From assembly GCF_002844275.1 (NCBI RefSeq), contig NZ_NXGX01000004.1:186001-250000 (forward strand): a DNA stretch of 64,000 bases, read 5' to 3'. Below are positions 8,218 to 16,119 of the stretch, in pieces. The notes under the pieces were generated by a model, which was not told the origin of the DNA, did not search any database, and saw only the letters and a list, made by a program, of their open reading frames with translations. The position numbers and the translations under genes are program-made. Each line of letters begins with the position of its first letter. Positions within the stretch are counted from its first letter, which is position 1. The DNA comes from Thalassospira lohafexi. GTDB taxonomy: Bacteria > Pseudomonadota > Alphaproteobacteria > Rhodospirillales > Thalassospiraceae.

Positions 8218-9676
8218 TTTCGTCTCCTGCGTCTTTGGTCGATTGCTTTACAGCAGCCCGATCATCTGCTTGGGGCGAATGTTGCGCCTGTTCATTTTCA
8301 GGATTTCCGTCCTGCCCAGCAGACGCGCCCGGGGTCGGGTTGGCAGATTGCGGTTTGGTCGGTTCGCCGGTCTCAGCGCTATGCGCCTGATGGGTGGCAC
8401 CGTCGCCCTGATTGGTCTGTGGCGTTGCATCCTCGTTCGTGTTTTGCGCCAAGTCGGCGGCATCTTGTTGTGTCGGCGCAGTTACCGCTGCCTGATCATG
8501 GTTTGGTTCTGTGTGCTCTGCCGATGTGGTTTCTGCGACAGGATCGACCGGTGTTTTTAGCGCATTATCAAGTGTGGGCATTGCATCATCTGGCGATGTT
8601 TGCACATTCCGCAGATTGGTGCCATCGCCTTCTTTTACTTGATGTTCTGATGGCTCGGAAGGTGCGCTGTCCTGGGATGTGTCCGAGGTAACATTTTGCG
8701 GAACCTCATGGGCAACATCCAAGGGGACCTCGCCTGCGTCATCTGCCGATAAATCCGTTATCACAGGTGCACCATCCACAGACGAGGATACTTGGTCCGA
8801 GGCGTTTGGTACCGGATTCGGCTCGTTGTCTTCTTCCTCTGCGGGAACCTGAGACGCTTGTTGATGCTCAGGGTCGGCAGCCGGTGCCTCATCGGGCAGG
8901 CGGGTCTCCTGAATGTCGGGATCGCCCATATCACTCTCGGCAAGGTCGTGTTCCTCGCTGTGAAGGTCGAGTGCGGTATCAATGATGTTGTTGATTTCCG
9001 CCCATACACGGCTGCTGTCACGGACAGCGGTGCCATCACCCCATGACACCATACAGTCACCCGGTGCGACATCCGGCTCTCCGACCACCACAACATTGCC
9101 GGAAAAACCGCGTGACAGGGCGATCTGCTGGGCGCTGTCTGAAATTGTCTGTTCAAGATCGGGATGGACCTTGATCATGACTTTGGGTGCTTCAAACAGA
9201 TTGGCCAGACATTGCCGGACGATGTCTTCGATTTCAGTCAGTTCATATTGTTTTGACCACGCCGGGGCCAGTTTGCGCATCACGCCCAGGGCAACATGGA
9301 TGGCGTCTTCGTTGATCCCTGCGTTGGCACGTTTTTGCTGTTCGTCGATTTGGGCAAGTTTTTCGCCAATAACGGCCTGACAGTCTGCCGACGCTTTTTC
9401 AAGTGACGACAGGATTTCCTGACGACCCTGTTCCAGGCCCTGTGCGTGGCCTTCGGCCAATGCCTGCTCGCGGGCGGTATTTTCGGCTTCGGCGATCATT
9501 TGTGCAGATTGTTCTTCGGTATAGATCGCCGGTGGGGGAGGTGGTGCTTCCTCCTCTTTTTTCTTTTTCTTCTTTTTGCCCATTTCGTAATGCTCATCAT
9601 CCCCGCCCGATGAGCGAATGACATTGTCTGCATCATCGAAGCTTAGAGCAAATGTGAACTTTTCAATGGCCGTCAT
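8210..9676 (-). CDS. fliH: FliH, flagellar export ATPase regulator with long acidic tail
   Basis: 488 residues, about twice the usual FliH length. Residues 1-240 look like FliH: a basic/acidic/proline homopolymer patch (seven Lys, three Glu, five Pro near 34-49), a helical region with EGHAQGLEQGR (glycine-repeat helix), and a C-terminal globular part ending near residue 235 (DCMVSWGDGTAVRDSS). Residues 241-488 are a low-complexity, acidic, Asp/Glu/Pro/Ala/Thr/Gln-rich tail with no folded motif that I recognise. FliH holds the export ATPase FliI near FliN. Neither fliI nor fliJ is in this window, and fliG is missing between fliF and fliH where many alphaproteobacteria keep it. Confidence 0.88.
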   Translation of the reverse strand: MTAIEKFTFALSFDDADNVIRSSGGDDEHYEMGKKKKKKKEEEAPPPPPAIYTEEQSAQMIAEAENTAREQALAEGHAQGLEQGRQEILSSLEKASADCQAVIGEKLAQIDEQQKRANAGINEDAIHVALGVMRKLAPAWSKQYELTEIEDIVRQCLANLFEAPKVMIKVHPDLEQTISDSAQQIALSRGFSGNVVVVGEPDVAPGDCMVSWGDGTAVRDSSRVWAEINNIIDTALDLHSEEHDLAESDMGDPDIQETRLPDEAPAADPEHQQASQVPAEEEDNEPNPVPNASDQVSSSVDGAPVITDLSADDAGEVPLDVAHEVPQNVTSDTSQDSAPSEPSEHQVKEGDGTNLRNVQTSPDDAMPTLDNALKTPVDPVAETTSAEHTEPNHDQAAVTAPTQQDAADLAQNTNEDATPQTNQGDGATHQAHSAETGEPTKPQSANPTPGASAGQDGNPENEQAQHSPQADDRAAVKQSTKDAGDENG

Positions 9677-9755
9677 ATCGAACCGCTAAACCGCCTTGAG
9701 CAACATAAGGGGGCAGCCACTAAGCTGCCCGTGAGACGTACAGCTGGCTGGATCA

Positions 9756-11405
9756 TTAGCTTTCCTGATACAGCCAGTTGCGAATAATCGCGAGAGCTTC
9801 CTCAGGATGTTTTTCGACAATCTCGCCAATTTTCTTGACCGAGGATGCTTTTACGCGACCTTCGACCATGGAAAGATTGATCAATTCTTCGCCGTCATCC
9901 ATGCCCGGTGCCATTGGTACGGGTGCCGGGCCTTCGAGTGCTGGTGTGCCGTCTGCTGTCATGTCTTCAGAAAGCAACTGGCGCTGTGCCATATCAGCAG
10001 CACTTGGCAGGGTTTCAAACGCACGTGTGAGCAGCGGGCGTACCACCAGCAGGATGACGAGGATCGCGACAATGGCCAGCACCAGCATTTCTGCGATGCG
10101 GAAGATTTCAGCCTTGTCGAGACCGAGGAAGGTTTCGATGTCTTCATCCGGGAACAGATCGGCGGTATCAACAAACTGCATGTTGATGACTTCGACCTGA
10201 TCGCTACGCTGTGGGTCATAGCCGATTGCACTTCGCACGAGTGCGGCTATTTTTTCCAGATCCTCGGGGCTGCGTTCCTGATAAAGGCGTTCGCCATTTT
10301 CATCAGTGGTATAGGTGCCATCAACCAAAACCGCGACAGTTACCCGTGAAATCTCGCCGATTTCCTTAACCTGCGTCGTGGTGGTTTTGGAAATCTCGTA
10401 ATTCACCGTTTCTTCGGACCGGGTTTCCTGACTTTGCGTACCTGCACCCGCACCGCCATTAAGGTTGGGATCGGGCAGGTTATTTTGCAAGGTTACCGGA
10501 TCGGCCCCCTCGGTCTCTGAATTGGTGGAATTTTCGTCAATGGTCTGGCTGGACCGCACAACCCGTTCATCGGGATTGAAGCGTTCATTGGCCGTGGTGA
10601 TCTTGTTGAAATCCATTTCGACCGATACTTCGGCACGGACTTCGCCATACCCCAGGGATCGCGACAAAAGGTCTTCGATGGTGTTGCGCAGGCGGCTCTC
10701 ATTGCGAATGCGCATCTCATCGGCTGACTGTGTCAGGAACGTTGAAGACTGTTGTTCGCCATCACCACGTGCGAGAAGACGACCACGCTCATCAATGATC
10801 GACACTTTACCGGGATCAAGTTGGGGAACCGCAGCGGCGACCAGATGTTGAATGGCGACGACCTGCTCGGGTTTCAGTTCCCCACCCGACATTTTCACCG
10901 CAATAGAGGCACTGGCTTGCTGGGTTTCGCGCGAAAACATCTGACGTTTGGGCAGAACAAGATGAACCCGGGCATGCTGGACCGACTGGACTGAGGCGAT
11001 GGTACGGGCCAGTTCACCTTCAAGTGCGCGGACATGATTGATGTTTTGTTCAAAGCTTGTCGCGCCAAAGCCGTCGGCATTGTCGAAAACTTCATAGCCG
11101 ACGGAACCACCTGCGGGCAGGCCGCTCTCGGCCATGGTCAGACGCATGCGGTTAACCTGATCAGACGGGACAAGAATTTCTGTGCCGTTATTGAGCAGCT
11201 GGTAGCTGACTTGCTGGTCTTCGAGCCGGTTGACGATTTGGCTGGCATCAGCTGGATCAAGGTCGCGGTACAGCAGTTCCATGTTGGGTGCTGAAACACG
11301 CAGGATCAGGAAAGCAAAGAAGACAAGCAGCAACACCCCGACGCCGCTCATGGCCATCAGACGTGTTGGTCCCAAAGTCTTTAGCGTTTGTAACAAGCCG
11401 CTCAC
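9756..11405 (-). CDS. fliF: FliF, flagellar MS-ring protein
   Basis: 549 residues with a first membrane segment near residues 18-40, the periplasmic ring-building motifs (LDPADASQIVNRLEDQQVSYQL and the DPGKVSIIDERGRLLA region), and a second membrane segment near 445-465. A cytoplasmic tail ending with VKKIGEIVEKHPEEALAIIRNW follows; this C-terminal helix binds FliG in other species. Translation probably begins at a GTG, preceded at suitable distance by GGGG; an in-frame ATG at residue 18 is a less likely alternative because it lies in the membrane-helix boundary. It appears to be the first gene of the fliF-fliH-fliN-motA-flbD-flhA-flhF-flhG operon. Confidence 0.95.
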   Translation of the reverse strand: MSGLLQTLKTLGPTRLMAMSGVGVLLLVFFAFLILRVSAPNMELLYRDLDPADASQIVNRLEDQQVSYQLLNNGTEILVPSDQVNRMRLTMAESGLPAGGSVGYEVFDNADGFGATSFEQNINHVRALEGELARTIASVQSVQHARVHLVLPKRQMFSRETQQASASIAVKMSGGELKPEQVVAIQHLVAAAVPQLDPGKVSIIDERGRLLARGDGEQQSSTFLTQSADEMRIRNESRLRNTIEDLLSRSLGYGEVRAEVSVEMDFNKITTANERFNPDERVVRSSQTIDENSTNSETEGADPVTLQNNLPDPNLNGGAGAGTQSQETRSEETVNYEISKTTTTQVKEIGEISRVTVAVLVDGTYTTDENGERLYQERSPEDLEKIAALVRSAIGYDPQRSDQVEVINMQFVDTADLFPDEDIETFLGLDKAEIFRIAEMLVLAIVAILVILLVVRPLLTRAFETLPSAADMAQRQLLSEDMTADGTPALEGPAPVPMAPGMDDGEELINLSMVEGRVKASSVKKIGEIVEKHPEEALAIIRNWLYQES

Positions 11406-11517
11406 TTTCGACTGCCCCGCACCTAGATTTATACTGTCCCCGGTACCGATCGCTTCACACAGAAAGAGACCAGTATCAACAACGAATAGTTCTCCATGCT
11501 GAAGAACAGGTTAACAA

Positions 11518-11534
11518 CCGGCAATTTTTGCCGG
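11518..11534. promoter_or_regulatory. CCGGCA-N5-TGCCGG dyad upstream of fliF, candidate FlbD site
   Basis: A perfect inverted repeat (arms CCGGCAA and TTGCCGG around TTT) about 113 bases before the fliF start. The same 6+5+6 arrangement occurs at 37976-37992 beside a sigma-54-type promoter. FlbD of Caulobacter binds GC-rich dyads (ftr sites) and represses fliF, so this is a natural candidate operator. No T-run follows on either strand, which argues against a terminator. The link to FlbD is inference. Confidence 0.45.
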
Positions 11535-11541
11535 GTTGGGT

Positions 11542-11568
11542 GATTCAAATTCGTCAGTGATTTGAATC
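11542..11568. promoter_or_regulatory. AT-rich inverted repeat upstream of fliF
   Basis: GATTCAAAT and ATTTGAATC form perfect 9-base arms around a 9-base spacer, 8 bases beyond the GC-rich dyad at 11518-11534. The symmetry suggests an operator for a dimeric regulator of the fliF operon. It could also be a chance hairpin; no partner copy was noticed elsewhere. Confidence 0.35.
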
Positions 11569-11621
11569 GTTTGGATGTTTTCTGACCGGGTTCGACTGCC
11601 CTTTATGTAGTGATTCTTTGC

Positions 11622-11651
11622 CAAAAAAGAAGCCCGGCAGTTTTGCCGGGC
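11622..11651 (-). terminator. Intrinsic terminator after the downstream flgE copy
   Basis: On the minus strand GCCCGGCA and TGCCGGGC form an 8-base stem with a 4-base loop, followed by a run of six T. It lies 58 bases after the stop of the flgE gene at 11710-13449 and ends the fliK-flgD-flgE transcript. Confidence 0.85.
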
Positions 11652-11709
11652 GAGTCTCTTTGCATTTGGCGCCCTGCAAGACGCATGATCGCGCGGCGCA
11701 GAGTATCAA

Positions 11710-13449
11710 TTATCGTTTGATGCTGATCAGTTCATCAAGCATTTCGTCGGTCGTGGTGATCGTTTTGGTGTTTGCCGAATAAGCACGTTGGGTGACGATC
11801 ATATTGGTGAATTCTTCAGCCAGATCGACGTTTGATCCTTCAAGTGCGGAGGCAACAACGTTGCCTGCACCATTCAAGCCCGGTTCACGCAGCAGATAGT
11901 CGCCCGACTCACGGGTCTGGCGATAGACGTTACCGGTATGGTTTTCCATCTCATCGGCGGCCTCAAAGGTCGCAATTGCCAGTTTATAGACCGGGCGTTT
12001 GACGCCGTTGGCAAATTCGATCTGCAGGAAGCCTTCTTCGGTGAGGGCATAGTTTACCATGGTGCCAGCTTGTGCACCGTTCTGATTGATGAAGTGCGTG
12101 GTATAGTCAACGTTGTTGCCGTTGGCATCTGCGCCAGCAGCAAACTGTGTGATGCCGTTGCCAAGGCCGATGGTGCCAAAATCGAGATTGATGGCACTGG
12201 CGTCAGAACCATTTGTCCATTCTGCTGAAATGTCGGCATCGGTCAAATCACCGGTCGTACCGACCGTGACAGCACCAATGGTGGCTGCGACACCATCAAA
12301 GGATTGCAAGTTCCCTGAACCGTCGAAGGTGATGGTCCCGGCCTGGATCAAGCCATTTGGATGGTCGGTTGCATCAAGTTGACCGGCTGTGGTGTTGCCG
12401 GTCAGCTCAAAGCCCCAACGGTTCTGACCCAGTTTGACAACTTGCAAGTTGACGGTATGGGCGGAACCCAGCGAGTCATAGATCGTGACTGGCATGGTGT
12501 TATCTTCGGCAATTGTCCCAGACGCTAAGTCACCTGCGGTGTAGGTGGCGGCCAATGTGTTGGGAAACGGCCCCGTGAAACCAAGTGCGGTTAAGGGGGT
12601 GTTGTTATTGTTGGTGATGACCACGTCGCGATCCGCAACCGAACTGGTAATGGTCAAAGTATCATTCGTGCCTGTCGTCGTTGCCGTCGCGGTGACGCCG
12701 GTAATTGCGGAAATCTCGCTGGCGATGTCGGCAAGCGTCTCGCCGGCATTGATCGTTACCGTTGTTGTGGTGCCGTTATAGGTGATATCGAAGGTGTCGC
12801 CTGCGTTGATGCCAGCCTGCCCGGCAAGGGCTGCTGTGCCATCAATACCAGCGGTCGTTGAGACATTGCTTGCGCCAGCAACGGCAACTTCATCTGAGTT
12901 CAGGTTTGCGCCAAACTCAAGTGATGTTGTAGATGCTGCCGCGGTCAGGATCGAGTTGATATCAAGAACCTGAAGGTCGGTTACTGCTGAACTGTTCGAT
13001 GTGGTGAGGTTGCCGCTTGTATCAAGCAACTGACCTTCGCGATCGGTCGCCCACCCTTGAACATAGTAGCCAGCGGTATTGCGCAGATACCCATCATCAT
13101 CGGGCTTGAAATCACCCGCACGGGTAAAGAACAGCTCGTCATTCGTACCCGGTGAGGCATTGTCACGCACAATGAAGAAACCATCGCCGGAAATTGCCGC
13201 AGCGGTGGTTGAGGAGGTTGCCTGAAGCAAACCCTGTTTGCTGATCAATGCTGTCGGGTGGAAGCGAACCCCGCCCGGCGTATAGCGTGTATTGCTTGCG
13301 GGTTCTGTTACCAGCGTTGAAAAACGCCCAACCGTGCCTTTATAGCCGACCGTGTTGAGGTTCGAGATGTTGTCCGAGATGACGCCCAGGTTTTGAGACT
13401 GCGCATTCAGGCCGGAAACACCGGAAATCATTGCACCAAAAAGGCTCAT
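11710..13449 (-). CDS. flgE: FlgE flagellar hook protein, downstream copy
   Basis: 579 residues; the classic enteric hook protein is about 400, so this is a long FlgE with an enlarged outer domain. The N-terminal rod-type motif (SGLNAQSQNLGVISDNISN) and the C-terminal coiled region (NVDLAEEFTNMIVTQRAYSAN) are the axial D0 parts. Residues 1-187 and about 299-579 match the neighbouring copy at 13533-15272 almost perfectly; I count only S310/T and S577/R differences outside the centre. Residues 188-298 differ widely and contain a flagellin-IN-like motif (TVTINAGETLADIASEISAI). A GGAG ribosome site precedes the ATG. An intrinsic terminator lies between the two copies, so this copy may be expressed less or from another promoter. 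Confidence 0.95.
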   Translation of the reverse strand: MSLFGAMISGVSGLNAQSQNLGVISDNISNLNTVGYKGTVGRFSTLVTEPASNTRYTPGGVRFHPTALISKQGLLQATSSTTAAAISGDGFFIVRDNASPGTNDELFFTRAGDFKPDDDGYLRNTAGYYVQGWATDREGQLLDTSGNLTTSNSSAVTDLQVLDINSILTAAASTTSLEFGANLNSDEVAVAGASNVSTTAGIDGTAALAGQAGINAGDTFDITYNGTTTTVTINAGETLADIASEISAITGVTATATTTGTNDTLTITSSVADRDVVITNNNNTPLTALGFTGPFPNTLAATYTAGDLASGTIAEDNTMPVTIYDSLGSAHTVNLQVVKLGQNRWGFELTGNTTAGQLDATDHPNGLIQAGTITFDGSGNLQSFDGVAATIGAVTVGTTGDLTDADISAEWTNGSDASAINLDFGTIGLGNGITQFAAGADANGNNVDYTTHFINQNGAQAGTMVNYALTEEGFLQIEFANGVKRPVYKLAIATFEAADEMENHTGNVYRQTRESGDYLLREPGLNGAGNVVASALEGSNVDLAEEFTNMIVTQRAYSANTKTITTTDEMLDELISIKR

Positions 13450-13482
13450 GTGTGTTCTCCCAGCACAGAATTGCGATTTTTG

Positions 13483-13518
13483 AAAAACCGGAACGGTTGA
13501 TTTTCATCCCCCGTTCCG
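13483..13518 (-). terminator. Intrinsic terminator or attenuator between the two flgE copies
   Basis: On the minus strand the 8-base arms CGGAACGG and CCGTTCCG enclose a 14-base loop and are followed by GTTTTTC. It starts 15 bases after the stop of the upstream flgE and leaves only 33 bases to the start of the downstream flgE. It would reduce read-through into the second hook gene. Confidence 0.6.
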
Positions 13519-13532
13519 CAAACTCAGTCTAA

Positions 13533-15272
13533 TTACCGTTTGATACGGATCAGCTCATCAAGCATTTCGTCGGTCGTTGTGATCGTTTTGGTATTTGCCG
13601 AATAAGCACGTTGGGTGACGATCATGTTGGTGAATTCTTCAGCCAGATCGACGTTTGACCCTTCAAGTGCAGAGGCAACAACGTTGCCTGCACCATTCAA
13701 GCCCGGTTCACGCAGCAGATAGTCACCCGACTCACGGGTTTGGCGATAGACGTTACCGGTATGGTTTTCCATCTCATCGGCGGCCTCAAAGGTCGCAATT
13801 GCCAGTTTGTAGACCGGGCGTTTGACGCCGTTGGCAAATTCGATCTGCAGGAAGCCTTCTTCGGTGAGGGCATAGTTTACCATGGTGCCAGCTTGTGCAC
13901 CGTTCTGATTGATGAAGTGCGTGGTATAGTCAACGTTGTTGCCGTTGGCATCTGCGCCAGCAGCAAACTGTGTGATGCCGTTGCCAAGGCCGATGGTGCC
14001 AAAATCGAGATTGATGGCACTGGCGTCAGAACCATTGGTCCATTCTGCTGAAATGTCGGCATCGGTCAAATCACCGGTCGTACCGACCGTGACAGCACCA
14101 ATGGTGGCTGCGACACCATCAAAGGATTGCAAGTTCCCTGAACCGTCAAAGGTGATGGTCCCGGCCTGGATCAAGCCATTTGGATGGTCGGTTGCATCAA
14201 GTTGACCGGCTGTGGTGTTGCCGGTCAGCTCAAAGCCCCAGCGGTTCTGACCCAGTTTGACAACTTGCAAATTGACGGTATGGGCGGAACCCAGCGAGTC
14301 ATAGATCGTGACCGGCATGGTGTTGTCTTCGGCAATTGTTCCGGTTGCCAAATCACCCGCAGTGTAGGTGGCGGCCAATGTGCCAGGTACGCCGGGGATG
14401 CCAAGAGCGGTGAGCGGTGTGCCGGTCACGTTGGCAAAGACCACATCCTGATCGGCAAATGCACCAGTAAGGGTTAGTGTATCATTTGTACCTGTCGTGG
14501 TGGTGGTTGCTGCAACCCCTGTTATCGCACTGATTGCAGATGCAAGATCTTCGAGCGTGTCGCCGGTATTGATCGTGATTGTAGAGGTCGTGCCGTCATG
14601 CGTAATTGTGAATTGGTCGCCGTTGGCGATGCCGGCTAATGCTGTTAGGTCCGTGGTATCATAATCGATGCCAGCAGTGGCTGAAGTCGCTGTGCCGCCA
14701 GTAACAGCCGTCTCATCTGAGTTCAGGTTTGCGCCAAACTCAAGTGATGTTGTAGATGCCGCCGCGGTCAGGATCGAATTGATATCAAGAACCTGAAGGT
14801 CGGTTACGGCAGAGCTGTTCGATGTGGTGAGGTTGCCGCTTGTATCAAGCAGCTGACCTTCGCGATCGGTCGCCCACCCTTGAACATAGTAGCCAGCGGT
14901 ATTGCGCAGATACCCATCATCATCGGGCTTGAAATCACCCGCACGGGTAAAGAACAGCTCATCATTCGTACCCGGTGAGGCATTGTCACGGACAATGAAG
15001 AAACCATCGCCGGAAATTGCCGCAGCGGTGGTTGAGGAGGTTGCCTGAAGCAAACCCTGTTTGCTGATCAATGCTGTCGGGTGGAAGCGAACCCCGCCCG
15101 GCGTATAGCGCGTATTGCTTGCGGGTTCTGTTACCAGCGTTGAAAAACGCCCAACCGTGCCTTTATAGCCGACCGTGTTGAGGTTCGAGATGTTGTCCGA
15201 GATGACGCCCAGGTTCTGAGACTGCGCATTCAGGCCGGAAACACCGGAAATCATTGCACCAAAAAGGCTCAT
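13533..15272 (-). CDS. flgE: FlgE flagellar hook protein, upstream copy
   Basis: 579 residues, the first hook gene in the direction of transcription, 52 bases after flgD. It shares the axial N- and C-terminal domains with the copy at 11710-13449. The central 111 residues (188-298) are about half identical and carry their own IN-like motif (TITINTGDTLEDLASAISAI). Hook subunits polymerise under the FlgD cap to form the curved universal joint. Because only the surface-exposed middle differs, both copies could co-assemble or form alternative hooks. GGAG is correctly spaced before the ATG. Confidence 0.95.
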   Translation of the reverse strand: MSLFGAMISGVSGLNAQSQNLGVISDNISNLNTVGYKGTVGRFSTLVTEPASNTRYTPGGVRFHPTALISKQGLLQATSSTTAAAISGDGFFIVRDNASPGTNDELFFTRAGDFKPDDDGYLRNTAGYYVQGWATDREGQLLDTSGNLTTSNSSAVTDLQVLDINSILTAAASTTSLEFGANLNSDETAVTGGTATSATAGIDYDTTDLTALAGIANGDQFTITHDGTTSTITINTGDTLEDLASAISAITGVAATTTTTGTNDTLTLTGAFADQDVVFANVTGTPLTALGIPGVPGTLAATYTAGDLATGTIAEDNTMPVTIYDSLGSAHTVNLQVVKLGQNRWGFELTGNTTAGQLDATDHPNGLIQAGTITFDGSGNLQSFDGVAATIGAVTVGTTGDLTDADISAEWTNGSDASAINLDFGTIGLGNGITQFAAGADANGNNVDYTTHFINQNGAQAGTMVNYALTEEGFLQIEFANGVKRPVYKLAIATFEAADEMENHTGNVYRQTRESGDYLLREPGLNGAGNVVASALEGSNVDLAEEFTNMIVTQRAYSANTKTITTTDEMLDELIRIKR

Positions 15273-15324
15273 TTTTCTTCTCCTACACCTATAAGGTGTT
15301 CATCAAATCCAGTTGAATGCGGCC

Positions 15325-16098
15325 TTAGGCTGCTTCGTCTTGTTCATCGGTATCGGAACCATCATCAGTTCCCGGATCCGTTCCGGTATCCGTACTGTTC
15401 GCCCCCAGCTTAACGTTGGTAAGGGTCGAGAACGGTACAGCGACATCGCCGATACGCAGATAAATGTCGTCATCATTAATATCGACACTATCGACAGAGC
15501 CGATGATGCCAATCGCCGTAGAGGCAGGCTTACCTTTTTCATCTTTGAAGGTATCGCCGTTTGCAGCCATCGGTTTGAGAACCAGCGTGTAGGCACCTTC
15601 ATCCTGCGCAACACCGCTGTTGTTCTTGCCATCCCAGTGGAAGCTCTGAAGGCCGGAAACATCGGTGAGTTCTTCGGAATAGACAGTTGCACCGGACTGA
15701 TCCTGAACCTGCAGCTGCAGGCGTGGAACTTCGGGCGAGATGTTGTATTTGTAATTAAGCTCGCCGCCATCCTTGAGCCAGTTGGTATCCCCAACGGCTT
15801 CAATTTCGGCACCGACATAGGACAGTGCGGAAAGTTGACGCTGCTGACTTTGCATGGCCAACAGGTTTTCGAGGTTCTTGTTGCTCTGAATACCTTGCTC
15901 AACCTGGGCGAACTGGCTCAACTGGTCAGTGAACTTGTCACTTTCCATTGGCGATGTCGGGTCCTGATTCTTGAGCTGCGTGGTTAGCAGGGTCAGGAAC
16001 GTATCAAAGTTCGCCGAAAGCTGATTGGCAGAGCTGTTTGATGCGGCGTTGGTATCATTCGTTGAAAGACCAACGTTTGTTAAGGATGAAATGGCCAT
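15325..16098 (-). CDS. flgD: FlgD, hook assembly (cap) protein
   Basis: 257 residues. The N-terminal region with FDTFLTLLTTQLKNQDPTSP followed by QLSQFAQVEQGIQSNKNLE is the diagnostic FlgD signature. Residues 90-240 form the Ig/Tudor-like cap domain; LQSFHWDGKNNSG is the typical FLG-D core. The C-terminus has an Asp/Thr-rich tail (about 233-257). The protein is a temporary cap needed for hook polymerisation. It lies between fliK and the two hook genes, as expected for a hook operon. Confidence 0.95.
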   Translation of the reverse strand: MAISSLTNVGLSTNDTNAASNSSANQLSANFDTFLTLLTTQLKNQDPTSPMESDKFTDQLSQFAQVEQGIQSNKNLENLLAMQSQQRQLSALSYVGAEIEAVGDTNWLKDGGELNYKYNISPEVPRLQLQVQDQSGATVYSEELTDVSGLQSFHWDGKNNSGVAQDEGAYTLVLKPMAANGDTFKDEKGKPASTAIGIIGSVDSVDINDDDIYLRIGDVAVPFSTLTNVKLGANSTDTGTDPGTDDGSDTDEQDEAA

Positions 16099-16119
16099 GG
16101 GCTTATCCCTCTACCTTTC

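Larger units (their letters stand above)
11710..15272 (-). repeat. Tandem flgE duplication, period 1823 bases
   Basis: The units 11710-13449 and 13533-15272 are direct repeats of equal length (1740 bases). Long stretches are nearly base-identical, while 12556-12888 and 14379-14711 are strongly diverged. This pattern suggests ongoing homogenisation of the ends by recombination while the centre is kept different. Confidence 0.9.

Noticed and set aside
11518..11534. Dyad before fliF as a terminator
   Set aside because: No T-run follows on either strand, and the same dyad occurs next to a sigma-54 promoter, so a protein-binding site is more likely.
15303..15902. 199-codon minus-strand frame overlapping flgD
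   Set aside because: It is out of frame with flgD, whose product carries clear family motifs; the alternative product is low-complexity.
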